DNA of 64,000 nt from positions 248,001 through 312,000 of the forward strand of contig CAVWSM010000023.1 of NCBI GenBank assembly GCA_963757805.1, given 5' to 3'. Position numbers and translations under genes: made by a program. The DNA is from CAVWSM01 sp963757805. Lineage in GTDB: Bacteria; Actinomycetota; Actinomycetes; Jiangellales; Jiangellaceae. This document shows, piece after piece, positions 1 to 9,017 of this stretch (position 1 is its first letter; each line of letters starts with the position of its first letter). The notes under the pieces were generated by a model. The model worked only from the letters and a program-made list of their open reading frames with translations, ran no database searches and had not been told where the DNA came from.

Positions 1-690
1 AGGGTGCTCGCCCGATGGCCGGCGGTGATCGCCTACACGATCGTCGAGGTCGCCGCGCCGTGGTACCTCCTCACCAACGCTGAGCAGCACATCACGAGCT
101 CGCTCGCCGGGCTGCTGATCGCCACCGTGCCCTTGATCGGGGCGGTGCTGGCGATCCTGCTGCGCGCCGACGACCGGGTCGACGGGACACGCATGGTCGG
201 CCTGCTCATCGGGCTCGCAGGGGTGGTGGCGCTCGTCGGGCTCGACCTGGGCGACAACCTGCAGCCATGGCCGGTGGTGCAGGTGCTCCTGACGGCCCTC
301 GGCTATGCCATCGGCCCGATCATCATCGCCCGCGTCATGGCTGACCTCAACGCGGTGGCGGTCAACGCGGTGGTGCTGACGATCACGGCGGTTGCCTACG
401 CACCGTTTGCCGTCTTCGCGTGGCCGGACGAGCGGCCGTCCAACCAGGCCATCGCCTCGGTCGTCGGCCTCGGGCTGATCTGCACCGCGCTGGCGTTCGT
501 CCTGTTCTTCGCACTGATCCGAGAGATCGGTCCGGCCCGCGCCACCGTGATCACTTACGTCAACCCTGCTGTCGCCCTTGCGGCCGGCGTCATTGTGCTC
601 GACGAGCCGATCACCGTCGGCATCATCGTGGGCTTCCCGCTCGTGCTGCATCGGGTCGGTCCTCGCCACCCGGCGGAAGAAGCCGGCTGA
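1..690 (+). CDS. EamA/DMT-superfamily transporter, 3' part (5' end outside window)
   Basis: The reading frame is open from base 1, so the start lies outside the window. The visible ~229 residues are almost all hydrophobic, with about seven membrane segments and the repeated EamA pattern (GLLIGLAGVVALVGLDLG; 'ARATVITYVNPAVALAAGVIVLDEPIT' region near residues 180-205), typical of 10-TM drug/metabolite exporters of ~300 aa. The last 15 residues do not fit the family. Removing one C at about 649 would restore an ending IGSVLATRRKKPAEVLVE with a stop at 704-706, so the true end is probably 706. Substrate unknown. It converges on the UbiA gene. Confidence 0.8.
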   Translation, partial: RVLARWPAVIAYTIVEVAAPWYLLTNAEQHITSSLAGLLIATVPLIGAVLAILLRADDRVDGTRMVGLLIGLAGVVALVGLDLGDNLQPWPVVQVLLTALGYAIGPIIIARVMADLNAVAVNAVVLTITAVAYAPFAVFAWPDERPSNQAIASVVGLGLICTALAFVLFFALIREIGPARATVITYVNPAVALAAGVIVLDEPITVGIIVGFPLVLHRVGPRHPAEEAG

Positions 691-720
691 GGTGCTGGTC
701 GAGTGATGCTCGGGCGGCGG

Positions 721-1617
721 CTAGACGAGCACCGCGAGCACGACCCCCGCGTGATGCAGGTAGAACGTCCGCCAGACCCAGCGATAGCCGCGGGCCACGG
801 AGGGTGGGACAGCGGCATCGGTGCGCGCCCACGTACGCGCCACTAAGCCCGCGCACGTGAGCTCGACCGGCGCAAAGACCCGCGGGTCGACACCGTCGAG
901 GCCGAACCCGACGCCGGCAGCGACGACGTAGGTCACGAGCAACAGGCTCATCGCTGCCGCGAGCACGACAGTGGGGTTGCGCTGGTTGGCGAACGTACGG
1001 ATGCCGTGGACCAGGTCTCCACGCCGATCGGGCAGGTCCTTGAGCAGGGCGACGACCAAGCCGAACACCGTGCCCACGACGGCGACGAGGACGACGAGCC
1101 CGGTCACAGCGCCACCGGAGGTGAAGTGCAGATAGACACCGAGCGTCAGGACCGGGCCGCGTACGGCGAGGATCGCCAACGCCGCCAGCACCGGGAACCG
1201 CTTGAGTCGCACCGGCGGCACCGAGTAGGCGGTGCCGACCACGAGCCCGATCGCCACCGTGACCATGAGCCAGGACGACAGCAACGACGCGCCGAGCAGC
1301 GCCCCGAGCCCGCAGCCCACGCTGATCCGCAGTGCCGCCTGCCGTGACAGCGCACCGGCGGGCACCGGCAGCCACGGTTTGTTGATCAGGTCGATCTCGA
1401 CGTCGGTCACCTGGTTGAGCCCGGTGATGTAGACGTTGGTCGCCAGGCACACGGCGAGCGTCGCAGCGAGGTCAAGCGCCCCCACGCCGGTGGACACGTC
1501 CCGTGCGATCACCCACATCGTGACGACCGTGGCGGTGGTCGCCGTGATCGTGTGTGGGCGGGTGAACTGCCACAGCGCCACCGGGCGCAACGCCCGCGCC
1601 ACAGCCGCACCCGACAT
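721..1617 (-). CDS. UbiA-family prenyltransferase (homogentisate prenyltransferase-like)
   Basis: A 298-aa integral membrane protein with about eight or nine hydrophobic segments. It has both aspartate-rich motifs of the UbiA superfamily: NQVTDVEIDLINKPWLP near residue 67, which binds the Mg-diphosphate, and KDLPDRRGD near residue 190. The NKPWLP form resembles homogentisate phytyl/geranylgeranyl transferases more than UbiA or MenA. It should join an isoprenoid chain to an aromatic acceptor in the membrane. No quinone or carotenoid genes adjoin it, so the acceptor is unknown. It starts only 14 bp from the divergent neighbour's earliest ATG, so promoters must overlap coding sequence. Confidence 0.85.
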   Translation of the reverse strand: MSGAAVARALRPVALWQFTRPHTITATTATVVTMWVIARDVSTGVGALDLAATLAVCLATNVYITGLNQVTDVEIDLINKPWLPVPAGALSRQAALRISVGCGLGALLGASLLSSWLMVTVAIGLVVGTAYSVPPVRLKRFPVLAALAILAVRGPVLTLGVYLHFTSGGAVTGLVVLVAVVGTVFGLVVALLKDLPDRRGDLVHGIRTFANQRNPTVVLAAAMSLLLVTYVVAAGVGFGLDGVDPRVFAPVELTCAGLVARTWARTDAAVPPSVARGYRWVWRTFYLHHAGVVLAVLV

Positions 1618-1655
1618 CCCGCCATGCTGTCATGCCCGGATGTGAGGATGTACCC

Positions 1656-2316
1656 GTGGACGACGAGGACCTCCGGCTGAGGCTCTACACCACGTTTGCC
1701 GCCACGGGGCGGGCACCAGACATCGCGACCCTCGCTGCCGAAACCGGTGCAGGCGAAGATGCCGTACGGGACGGGCTGCGGCGCCTCGCGGCCGCGCGCC
1801 ACCTCGTCCTCGACCAGAACGACAAGGTCGTCATGGCCCATCCGTTCACGTCGATCAACCTCGGCTTCACGGTGAGCGGCACGTCCACGCTGTGGTGGGG
1901 CGGCTGCGCCTGGGACTCATTCGCGATCCCGCGGGTGGTCGCCGGCGACCCCGAGGTCCTCGTTGCGACCCGCTGCCCCGCCTGCGACACACCGCACGCC
2001 TGGGTGGTTGGTCGCGACGCACCGCCCAGATGGCGAGCAGGTCGCCCACTTCCTCGTGCCCGCCGCGCAGATGTGGGACGACGTCGTGCACACGTGCCGC
2101 AACCAGCGGCTCTTCTGCTCCGAGGACTGCGTCGACTCCTGGCTCATGCGCAGCAACCTGCAACGCGGCTACGTGCTCGACCTCGGCACGCTGTGGCGAC
2201 TCGCCGCACATTGGTACGACGGCCGCATGGACCGCGGCTACGTGCGGCGCGATCCTCCGGCTGCGGCGGCATACTTCCGAAGCGTCGGCCTAGCTGGCCC
2301 GTTCTGGGGCTTGTGA
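1656..2316 (+). pseudogene. Organomercurial (alkylmercury) lyase-family protein, frameshifted
   Basis: Two reading frames together encode one ~220-aa MerB-family protein. The first part has an N-terminal winged-helix-like region and then GGCAWDSFAIP near residue 90, matching the Cys-x-x-Asp active site (Cys96/Asp99 of MerB). The second frame supplies TCRNQRLFCSEDCVDSWL, aligned with the second active-site Cys. Deleting one A at about 2016 (after GCACCGCCC) joins them as DAPPDGEQVAHF. A GTG at 1656 behind GTGAGG is the best start; an in-frame ATG lies at 1632. No merA, merR or merT is nearby, so mercury as substrate is doubtful. The AlkZ-like gene follows 17 bp downstream. Confidence 0.7.
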
Positions 2317-2333
2317 CGACAAGGAGTGCCACC

Positions 2334-3443
2334 GTGCCTGACGACGGCCTGCTCACTCGCCGCGCCCTCAACCGAGCGACCTTGGCCCGCCAGCTGCTGC
2401 TCGAGCGGGCAGCGATGTCGCCGTACGACGCCGTGCACCTGCTCGTCGGTCAGCAGGCGCAGGTGCCCGGCGATCCGTACGTGGGGCTGTGGTCGCGCCT
2501 CGGCGACTTCCGCCCGCAGGAGCTCGGCAAGCTCGTGAGCGACCGCGAGCTGGTCCGGGCTGGGCTCATGCGCGGCACCATCCACCTGGTCACCGCCGAT
2601 GACTGCCTGGCCATGTGGCCGTGGATCGAACCGGTCATGAGGCGCGCCCTCAGCGGGTCGTTCGGCCGCTTCCTGCGCGACGTCGACACCGACGAAATCG
2701 CCGAAGCCGCGCGAGCCCTCCTCACCGAGCAGCCCCGCACGCGTTCCGAGCTGAGGCAGTTGCTGTCCGAGCGCTGGCCCGAGGTCGATCCGACGGCCCT
2801 CGTCGCGGCCGCCGGCTACCGCGTCCCTACGGTGCAGATCGCGCCGCGCGGGGTGTGGGGCTCGACTCTGCAGCCCACGCTGACCACGGTGCAGTCGTGG
2901 CTGGCGCGACCGCTCGACGCGGCGCCCGACGTCGACGGGATCGTGCTGCGCTACTTCGCCGCCTACGGCCCGGCGTCGGTCATGGACCTGCAGGCGTGGT
3001 GCGGCCTCACCAAGCTCAAGGAAGTCGTCGAACGCCTGCGCCCCCGCTTGCTGAGCTTCCGAGACGAGGCCGGCCGTGAGCTCTTCGACCTACCCGAGAC
3101 GCCACGCCCAGACGCCGAGACTCCCGCACCGGTCCGGTTCCTTCCCGAGTACGACAACGCGCTGCTCGGCCTGGCCGACCGGAGCCGGTTCATGCCTGGC
3201 GGCGAGCAGCTGACGCTCGACGTCGGCATGCGCAGCTATGGCGGGGTGCTCGTCGATGGCGAGTACTCCGCGATGTGGCGCATCGAGCGGGCCAACGGCA
3301 CCGCCACGATGCTGGTCGAGCAGGTCACGGCGTTGAGTGACGACGACGCCCAGGACGTCCTGGACGAAGGAGCTCGGCTGTTGAGCTTCCTGACGACAGG
3401 CGGCGAGCAGCAGTCCGTACGGCTGGTGAAACGGCCGCGCTAG
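2334..3443 (+). CDS. AlkZ-like winged-helix DNA-binding protein (HTH_42 family)
   Basis: A 369-aa soluble protein starting at GTG 2334, seven bases after AAGGAG. The N-terminal LTRRALNRATLARQLLLERA, the SPYDAVHLLVGQQAQ segment and the later GTIHLVTADDC and 'RFLPEYDNALLG' segments are the signature of the winged-helix HTH_42/AlkZ family. AlkZ itself is a DNA glycosylase that unhooks azinomycin-linked crosslinks; most actinobacterial paralogues have no assigned substrate. The open frame continues upstream into the broken lyase gene, but that is caused by the frameshift there and is not a real fusion. A perfect hairpin overlaps the stop codon. Function in DNA repair is inferred from family only. 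Confidence 0.8.
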   Translation: MPDDGLLTRRALNRATLARQLLLERAAMSPYDAVHLLVGQQAQVPGDPYVGLWSRLGDFRPQELGKLVSDRELVRAGLMRGTIHLVTADDCLAMWPWIEPVMRRALSGSFGRFLRDVDTDEIAEAARALLTEQPRTRSELRQLLSERWPEVDPTALVAAAGYRVPTVQIAPRGVWGSTLQPTLTTVQSWLARPLDAAPDVDGIVLRYFAAYGPASVMDLQAWCGLTKLKEVVERLRPRLLSFRDEAGRELFDLPETPRPDAETPAPVRFLPEYDNALLGLADRSRFMPGGEQLTLDVGMRSYGGVLVDGEYSAMWRIERANGTATMLVEQVTALSDDDAQDVLDEGARLLSFLTTGGEQQSVRLVKRPR

Positions 3444-3456
3444 GCAGCGCGGCCGT
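3431..3456 (+). terminator. Hairpin terminator overlapping the stop of the AlkZ-like gene
   Basis: Perfect 11-bp stem (ACGGCCGCGCT at 3431-3441, AGCGCGGCCGT at 3446-3456) with a 4-nt loop. The TAG stop lies within it. It has no U-tract, as is common in high-GC actinobacteria. Confidence 0.6.
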
Positions 3457-3474
3457 CCCACATTCCAGAGCTGG

Positions 3475-3795
3475 TCAGCCGCTGAGCTTGGTGATGTGCG
3501 TGGCCCAGTTGGCGAGCGAGGTCCGGGTGCCACCGCAACTCCCGATGGCGCCCGTGAGGTATTGCTGGAGCGTGCAGTTGGCCGCGATGTACTCCGAGGC
3601 CAGCCAGACGTCGTTGCCGACAGTGACGGCTGCCCCGTAGTCACCCCAACGGGTGCGAGGCGGATCGCCGACGAAAGCCTTGTAGCTCGTGAAGCCGTCA
3701 TCGACACCCAGGCCCAGAGCTGCGACCTCGATCGGACCCGCCGAGCCAGACTCGTTGAACCGCACGAATGCGGCTGTCGGGTGGAAGTATTACTG
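3475..3795 (-). pseudogene. C-terminal remnant of a secreted protein
   Basis: About 105 codons in one frame, from an in-frame TAA near 3793 to the stop at 3475. The sequence (FHPTAAFVRFNES..., GDYGAAVTVGNDVWLASEY, CGGTRTSLANWATHITKLSG at the end) looks like the C-terminal end of a long extracellular protein: two Cys, no membrane segment and Gly/Trp-rich beta-strand-like stretches. There is no start with a ribosome site and no signal peptide, and the ChrA gene ends only about 13 bp away. I read it as the tail left when a larger gene was deleted. The parent family is not recognised. Confidence 0.5.
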
Positions 3796-3807
3796 GGGGG
3801 TGAGTAG

Positions 3808-4929
3808 TCACCCGCGCATGGCAATAAGCCCGACGAGGCCGCCGAGGGCGATCAGCCAGGCAGAGTTCAGCTTGGTCCACAGGAGTATGGCGAGTGCGCC
3901 GATAGCAAGGACGACAGTCAGCGGGTCCACCAGCGCGTCGGCGGCGAGCTGGCCGGTGACACCCGCCATGAGCGCCAGCGCCGACGCGTTGACCCCGTCG
4001 AGGAAGGCTGCCGACCAGACTCGGTCGCGGATACGGTCGACGATCCTCGTCAGCAGGGCGACAAAGACGAATGACGGCAGAAAGATCGCGACCGTCGCAA
4101 GCACCGCACCCGGCAGTCCGGCGACTAGATATCCGATGAATGTCGCAGTGGTGAAGACCGGCCCCGGCGTCAGCTGCCCGATAGAGACTGCATCGAGCAG
4201 TTGCTGCTCGGTGAGCCAGCCAAGTCGCTCGACGAAGTCGCCGCGCAGGAAGGCAACCAACACGTATCCACTGCCGTAGAGGATCGACCCGATCTTCAGG
4301 AACGTCAGGAACAGCCGGGTCAGCTGTCCGGCGGTTGGGTCGGTGAACAGCGGCTGCCCGCCCGCTATGAACAGCGGTGCCAAGACATCGCGGCGCCGTG
4401 TAGGCAGCCACGAGTCACGCGTACGAATGGCCATCATGACGAAGCCACCGCCGAACAGCAGCGCCAGCTCGTTGACACCAAGGAGGTAGCCGACGAGTAC
4501 GGCAGCAGCGATGACAACTGCGAGCACACTCTTCGCCACGGTGCGCCCGAGGCCAGCGATCGCCACCGCGATGATGGCGATAACCACCGGCTCGATGCCG
4601 TACAGCAAGCCTTCGAAGGTGGGAGTGTCGCCGTACTCTACGTACGCCCAGGCCAATGCCAGCACGATGAGGAATGCGGGCAGGATGAAGCACACTCCGG
4701 CCACGACCAGGCCGCGCCACTTGCCGCGGATGTAGCCGAGGTGGATGGCGAGCTCGGTTGAGTTGGGCCCGGGGATGAGGTTGGTGGCGCCGACCAGGTC
4801 GAGGAACTTCGCGTCGTCGATCCACTGGCGCCGCACGACCACTTCATCGCGCATCATCGCGATGTGCGCAGCGGGTCCGCCAAAACCGATCGTGCCCAGC
4901 TTGAGGAACAGCAGCGCGAGCTCACGCAT
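3808..4929 (-). CDS. chrA: Chromate transporter, long two-domain type
   Basis: A 373-aa membrane protein with two homologous chromate-transport domains. Domain 1 has FGGPAAHIAMMRDE near residue 17 and NLIPGPNSTELAIHLGY near 50. Domain 2 repeats the pattern with GSGYVLVAFLRGDF and SIGQLTPGPVFTTATFIGYL around residues 220-265. The length fits the long CHR subfamily (~370-400 aa) that exports chromate. No chrB or other regulator adjoins it. Upstream lies the long intergenic repeat region, downstream the remnant of a secreted protein. Chromate as the real substrate is inferred from the family. Confidence 0.88.
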   Translation of the reverse strand: MRELALLFLKLGTIGFGGPAAHIAMMRDEVVVRRQWIDDAKFLDLVGATNLIPGPNSTELAIHLGYIRGKWRGLVVAGVCFILPAFLIVLALAWAYVEYGDTPTFEGLLYGIEPVVIAIIAVAIAGLGRTVAKSVLAVVIAAAVLVGYLLGVNELALLFGGGFVMMAIRTRDSWLPTRRRDVLAPLFIAGGQPLFTDPTAGQLTRLFLTFLKIGSILYGSGYVLVAFLRGDFVERLGWLTEQQLLDAVSIGQLTPGPVFTTATFIGYLVAGLPGAVLATVAIFLPSFVFVALLTRIVDRIRDRVWSAAFLDGVNASALALMAGVTGQLAADALVDPLTVVLAIGALAILLWTKLNSAWLIALGGLVGLIAMRG

Positions 4930-4987
4930 AGCGCGCGGTCGGGCCGGCGGTCAGGAGCACGGGCGGCAGGCTACCGGGCGCACGATG

Positions 4988-5345
4988 ACGAGAGACCCTC
5001 TCCATGCTCGATGGAGAAGGCCTCTCGTGTGCCCGCCTGTTCCCTGCCTCCGATCGCTCGGTGCTCGGTTGGCGAGCCCATCGTCGGTCTCGGTCACACG
5101 TGCGGCTCAGTCTCCCGAACCACGGGGCCTCGGAGCGGGCTCCTCGGCGGCGGGTGTGATGCCGTCCTGGCGATGTGAATGCGTTTCTAGTCTCGAATTG
5201 GAGCGTCCGCAAGCCCAATGGATAAACTCCAGCGAGATTCTTTCCCTATCCCCAGGATATCCACCGCGAATTGCGCTTCTCCCCAGCGTGAACGCGGGTT
5301 ATCCACTGGATTTCCACTGCGATGTCCACCAGCCGGCTGGTCAGC
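4988..5345. repeat. Intergenic repeat, copy A (hairpin plus TATCCAC motifs)
   Basis: Copy A begins with an imperfect hairpin (4992-5026), followed by a segment like CTCCGATCGCTCGGTGCTCG (near 5047) that recurs in copy B near 5490. It ends with CCAGCGAGATTCT and TATCCAC-type 9-mers (GGATATCCACC near 5258, GGTTATCCACTGG near 5299). Order and sequence match copy B at 5431-5785. Small open frames in it look spurious. Together with copy B it fills most of the 853 bp between chrA and the DUF305 gene. Confidence 0.6.
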
Positions 5346-5430
5346 TGCCGCGGGGCTGCGTGCGTCCGTGAGGTCGCACACAACCACGGCGTGGCGTCCT
5401 TGGATCGTGCAGTTGGTCCGGCATACTAAA

Positions 5431-5785
5431 AGGAGAGGCCCCCTCCATGTATGAGATGGAGGAGGCCTCTCACTCAACTAGTCCTGCAGTCTCCGATTGC
5501 TCGGTGCTCGGGCTAGCGAGTCCGTGACCTCCGCCGACGACTCATGGATGACTCCGGTTTCCCGGTGCCACCTGCTCTGAACCGAAGTCCTGAGCGAGTT
5601 GCCATTGTTGAGCACGTGAGTGGATTTCTAGCCGACGCAGAACACCTGCGCAAGAGGTTCCAGCGAGATTTTCGAGACTTCTTTTTATCCACTGGGATAT
5701 CCACAGCGCTCGCCGCGTTTCCCCCAGGAACGCCGCGTTACCCACCGGGATACCCACCGAGTTATCCACTGCCCCTGGCAGTCAG
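5431..5785. repeat. Intergenic repeat, copy B (strong hairpin plus DnaA-box-like array)
   Basis: The copy opens with a hairpin at 5433-5471: a 16-bp stem with one mismatch around a 7-nt loop. CTCCGATTGCTCGGTGCTCG and a CCAGCGAGATTTT segment match copy A. The end is an array of 9-mers related to TTATCCACA. Near 5686 it reads TTATCCACT, GGG, ATATCCACA. Near 5740 it reads TTACCCACC, GGG, ATACCCACC, GAG, TTATCCACT. Both tracts have a 12-bp period. I see no gene here. The function is unknown. Confidence 0.6.
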
Positions 5786-6465
5786 GACCCCGAGGCCATG
5801 AGCTGTGCCAGCAGACCGTTCATGCGACTGATCTCGATGCGCTGGTCCGAGTCGATGTGCAGGGCCAGCTGGTTCACCTCGGGCGACTGCCCGCCGTCGT
5901 CGGAGGCCAACAGGTCCGCGACCATCTGAAGCGCACCCTCGTGGTGCCGGGTCATGTACTGCAGGAACAACCGGTCGAACTCGACTCCGCTCGCCGCTTC
6001 CAGCTCGGCGAACTCTGCCTCATTCAGCATGCCCGGCATCAGCTCGGTCGGTCCCAACGATGAGCCATGGCCGTGCTCGTCGCTGCTCGGGATCCCTTCC
6101 CCGCGGTCGCGCAGCCAGCCCTCCATCTGCACGATCTCGTCACGCTGCGAGACCTCCATGCGCAACGACATCTGCGTGATGTCGGTGTTGGTCGTGCGGC
6201 TGGCCACCAGCCCGGTCATCTGCAGTGCCTGCCCGTGGTGCGGGATCATCGACTGTACGAACCGAACATCTGTCTCGCTGTACCCCGGTGTCTCCAGCGC
6301 GGCGACCTCCTCGTCGGTGAGTGCGCGGTTGGACTGGCCGGGCCCGCCGAGCTGGACGACGGGCGCCTCACTGGGGCTCGGCTGAGCTCCGCCGTCGTCA
6401 GAGGTGCAGCCGACAAGCCACACTCCACTGAGCAGCAACGCTGCTGCTCGTACGGGGATGGACAT
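5782..6465 (-). CDS. DUF305 lipoprotein (tandem DUF305 domains)
   Basis: A 227-aa protein starting at ATG 6465, eight bases after GGAGG. Residues 1-20 form a lipoprotein signal ending LVGC, so the mature protein is probably anchored outside the membrane by Cys20. Two ferritin-like DUF305 halves follow, each with an HH pair: FVQSMIPHHGQALQM near residue 70 and FLQYMTRHHEGALQM near 165. In this family the His/Met residues are thought to bind copper or another metal, but the activity is not established. The gene stands alone; the divergent neighbour is the LVIVD-repeat protein. Confidence 0.85.
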   Translation of the reverse strand: MSIPVRAAALLLSGVWLVGCTSDDGGAQPSPSEAPVVQLGGPGQSNRALTDEEVAALETPGYSETDVRFVQSMIPHHGQALQMTGLVASRTTNTDITQMSLRMEVSQRDEIVQMEGWLRDRGEGIPSSDEHGHGSSLGPTELMPGMLNEAEFAELEAASGVEFDRLFLQYMTRHHEGALQMVADLLASDDGGQSPEVNQLALHIDSDQRIEISRMNGLLAQLMASGS

Positions 6466-6600
6466 CCGGCTTTGCCTCCGGTGAGTAGTTGCCCTATGGA
6501 AACAATCGACTGCTCGCAGTAGTGTCACGCCGTCTGCACTGTCCACGCAATGCCGCGAGGACGCACCTCCGCCCCCGCGGTCCATGAGGGGTGGAAGGCC

Positions 6601-8507
6601 GTGTTGAGGACACCACGAAGAGTTCTCCGCATCAGACCGTTAGCAGCAATCGTCGCACTCGTGGCAGCAGCCGCACTCGTTCCGCTCGGGGCGTCTGCAC
6701 AGACCGGCGACGACCCGCGCGAGGCCTCGAAGCCCGGATACTTCCCCTGGACGGAGGCCAGCAACAACATCGACCACCTGGACAACGACCCGCGCGTACC
6801 TCCGTTCGATGCGAATCCGGGCAACTTCGGCTTCGTCAACTCCGACCTCGCGTTCACCGGCGACCACGCGATCGTCGGCAGCTTCAACGGCTTCCAGGTC
6901 TACGACATCAGCGATCCCGTCAACCCGACGTTGAGCAGCTCGTTCGTCTGCCCGGGTGGCCAGGGCGACCCGTCGGTCTGGACGTACAAGGATCCGACAA
7001 CCCAGAAGGACCGAACCCTGCTGTTCATGTCGGTCGAGGAGACGCGCGGCCGCATCGACTGCGGCACGCAGGGCGCGCCCGGCGGCGGTCAACCCCGAGC
7101 GGTTCCGTGGCGTGCGCATCTTCGACATCAGCGACCTGGCCAACCCGGTCCAGCTTCCTGGCGTGCAGACCTGCCGCGGTTCGCACACGCACACGTTGGT
7201 GACCGACCCCGATGACCCGAACAACATCTACGTCTACAACTCGGGCACAGCCGGGGTTCGCTCGCCACTCGAGCTTGCGGGTTGCGAGAACGCGGCGCTG
7301 ACAACAGACCCAGTGACGACGGGCAACCCGACCCAGTGGCGCATCGACGTCATCAAGGTGCCGCTGGCAGCTCCTGAGACGGCCTCGATCGTCAGCCAGC
7401 CGCGGATCTTCACCGACCCGGCAACCGGTGCGTTCAACGGGCTGCAGAACACGCCGGCCTGCTCAGCTCTACCCTGCCCAGGCCCTATACACCCGTCCGG
7501 CGTGCCGTACGGTCCGACGCCCAACACCAACACCTGCCACGACATCACCGCGTTCACCGACAAGGAGCTGGTGGCCGGTGCCTGCCAGGGCAACGGGATC
7601 CTGCTCGACGTCGTCCGACCCGGTGAACCCAGTGCGGCTGGACGCGGTCTCCGACCCCAACTTCTCCTACTGGCACTCGGCGACGTTCAACAACGACGGC
7701 ACCAAGGTGTTGTTCACCGACGAGTGGGGCGGCGGCACCTCGGCCCGCTGCCGGGTCACCGACCAGGATGAATGGGGCGCCGACGCGCTCTTCGACATCG
7801 ACGACGGCCAGATGGAGTTCGCCAGTTACTTCAAGATGCCAGCCGTTCAGACGTCGCAGGAGAACTGCGTCGCGCACAACGGCTCGATCATCCCGGTGCC
7901 TGGCCGGGACATCATGATCCAGGCGTGGTACCAGGGCGGCCTGTCGGTGATCGACTTCACCGACACGGAAAACCCAGTCGAGATCGCGTTCTTCGACCGC
8001 GGTCCCATCAACACCCCGAACCCGACGGGGCTCAACCTGGGCGGCTTCTGGTCGACCTACTGGTACAACGGCCAGATCTACGGCACCGAGATCGCGCGTG
8101 GATTCGACACCTTCGGCCTGCTGGTGAGCGACTCGCTCTCGGAGAACGAAATCGAGGCAGCAGGCGAGGTAGTGCTCGACGAGTTCAACGCCCAGCTGCA
8201 GTCGGAGCTCGTGGCTCCGCCGAGCTTCAACGTCGCGGGGTCGTACTTCGACCAGGCGATCCGTGGCGGGGACCCTCGAGGGCAAGCAGGCGGACAAGGT
8301 AGCAAGCCGCTGGCCAAGGCCGAGGAGTTCGCGGGCAACGGCCAGATGGCTGCCGCCCGCGCTCAGCTAGCCAACGCCGCCAAGTTCGTCGGTGACGGCG
8401 AGGACCTGTCGGATCTCAAGGCGGCGATCCTCGACCTGCGCGATTCGCCTAGCCTGACGTCACCGCCCCTGTTGATCAAGGAAGCGTCCGGCGCCCGCAG
8501 CACTTGA
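6601..8507 (+). pseudogene. Secreted LVIVD-repeat (beta-propeller-like) protein, two frameshifts
   Basis: Three consecutive frames encode one ~635-aa exported protein. The start is GTG 6601 after GGTGGAAGG, with a classical signal peptide ending GASAQT. The body has repeats of the LVIVD type (FQVYDISDPVNPTLSS, VRIFDISDLANPVQLPG, LSVIDFTDTENPVEIAFFD), Cys pairs and a helical tail (AEEFAGNGQMAAARAQLANA) near the end. Removing one G near 7090 and one G near 7613 restores a continuous frame (GGVNPERFRG; LDVSDPVNPVRLD). All conserved blocks remain, so sequence error is as likely as true decay. Such proteins are cell-surface repeat proteins of unknown role. Confidence 0.75.
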
Positions 8508-8529
8508 GGTGCCGGACTCTTCCTTGATC
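8474..8529 (+). terminator. Long hairpin terminator of the LVIVD-repeat gene
   Basis: 22-nt arms (8474-8495 and 8508-8529, GATCAAGGAAG...CTTCCTTGATC) with two mismatches. The TGA stop at 8505-8507 lies in the loop, so the terminator is built into the end of the coding sequence. Confidence 0.65.
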
Positions 8530-8614
8530 GCTGAACTCCAGACAGCGATGAGTTTCGTCCGGCGAGCGGGTCATAGCTTTGTTAGGGGCGACCGGCTCGA
8601 GGAGGAGTCTGCAC

Positions 8615-8995
8615 ATGTTCGAGCACACCAAGGCGTTCAGCGGCTTTTCGGTGGACGACATCGAGAAGGCGAAGCAGTTCTATGGCGAGACGCTCGGCCT
8701 GCGGGTGACCGAGGACAACGGGATGCTGACCCTTCACATCGAGGGCGGAACGGACATCTTGGCCTACCCGAAGGGCGCCGACCACGCGCCAGCGTCCTTC
8801 ACCATCCTCAACTTCCCGGTCGACGACATCGACAAGGCGGTCGACGAGCTCACGTCGCGAGGTGTGACGTTCGAGCGCTACGAGGCCATGGCGTCGGACA
8901 TCGACGACCGCGGGATCTGGCGCGGCGAGGGGCCGCCGATCGCCTGGTTCAAGGACCCCGCGGGCAACATCCTGTCGGTCCTGCAGGACGGCTGA
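8615..8995 (+). CDS. VOC-superfamily (glyoxalase/bleomycin-resistance-like) protein
   Basis: A 126-aa protein with the start at ATG 8615, seven bases after GGAGGAG. The paired beta-alpha-beta-beta-beta layout of the vicinal-oxygen-chelate fold is visible: GFSVDDIEKAKQFYGETLGL at residues 9-28 and NFPVDDIDKAVDELTSRGV in the middle, then WFKDPAGNILSVLQ at the end, which carries the usual C-terminal metal-ligand strand. Single-domain VOC proteins of this type are often called glyoxalases, but the substrate here cannot be told. The gene is monocistronic. Confidence 0.88.
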   Translation: MFEHTKAFSGFSVDDIEKAKQFYGETLGLRVTEDNGMLTLHIEGGTDILAYPKGADHAPASFTILNFPVDDIDKAVDELTSRGVTFERYEAMASDIDDRGIWRGEGPPIAWFKDPAGNILSVLQDG

Positions 8996-9017
8996 CTTCG
9001 ATTAGCGCGCCGTCTGA

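Noticed and set aside
1632..3443. A single 603-aa protein fusing a MerB-like and an AlkZ-like domain
   Set aside because: The linker is out-of-frame sequence of the lyase gene. The true lyase ending is found in another frame up to 2316, and AlkZ has its own AAGGAG site and GTG at 2334.
5187..5769. Small minus-strand frames in the intergenic repeat
   Set aside because: No ribosome sites, no similarity between the frames of the two repeat copies, and translations follow the repeated DNA motifs.
4988..5785. Chromosomal origin of replication
   Set aside because: DnaA-box-like 9-mers are present, but there is no dnaA, dnaN, rpmH or AT-rich unwinding region, and the element is duplicated.
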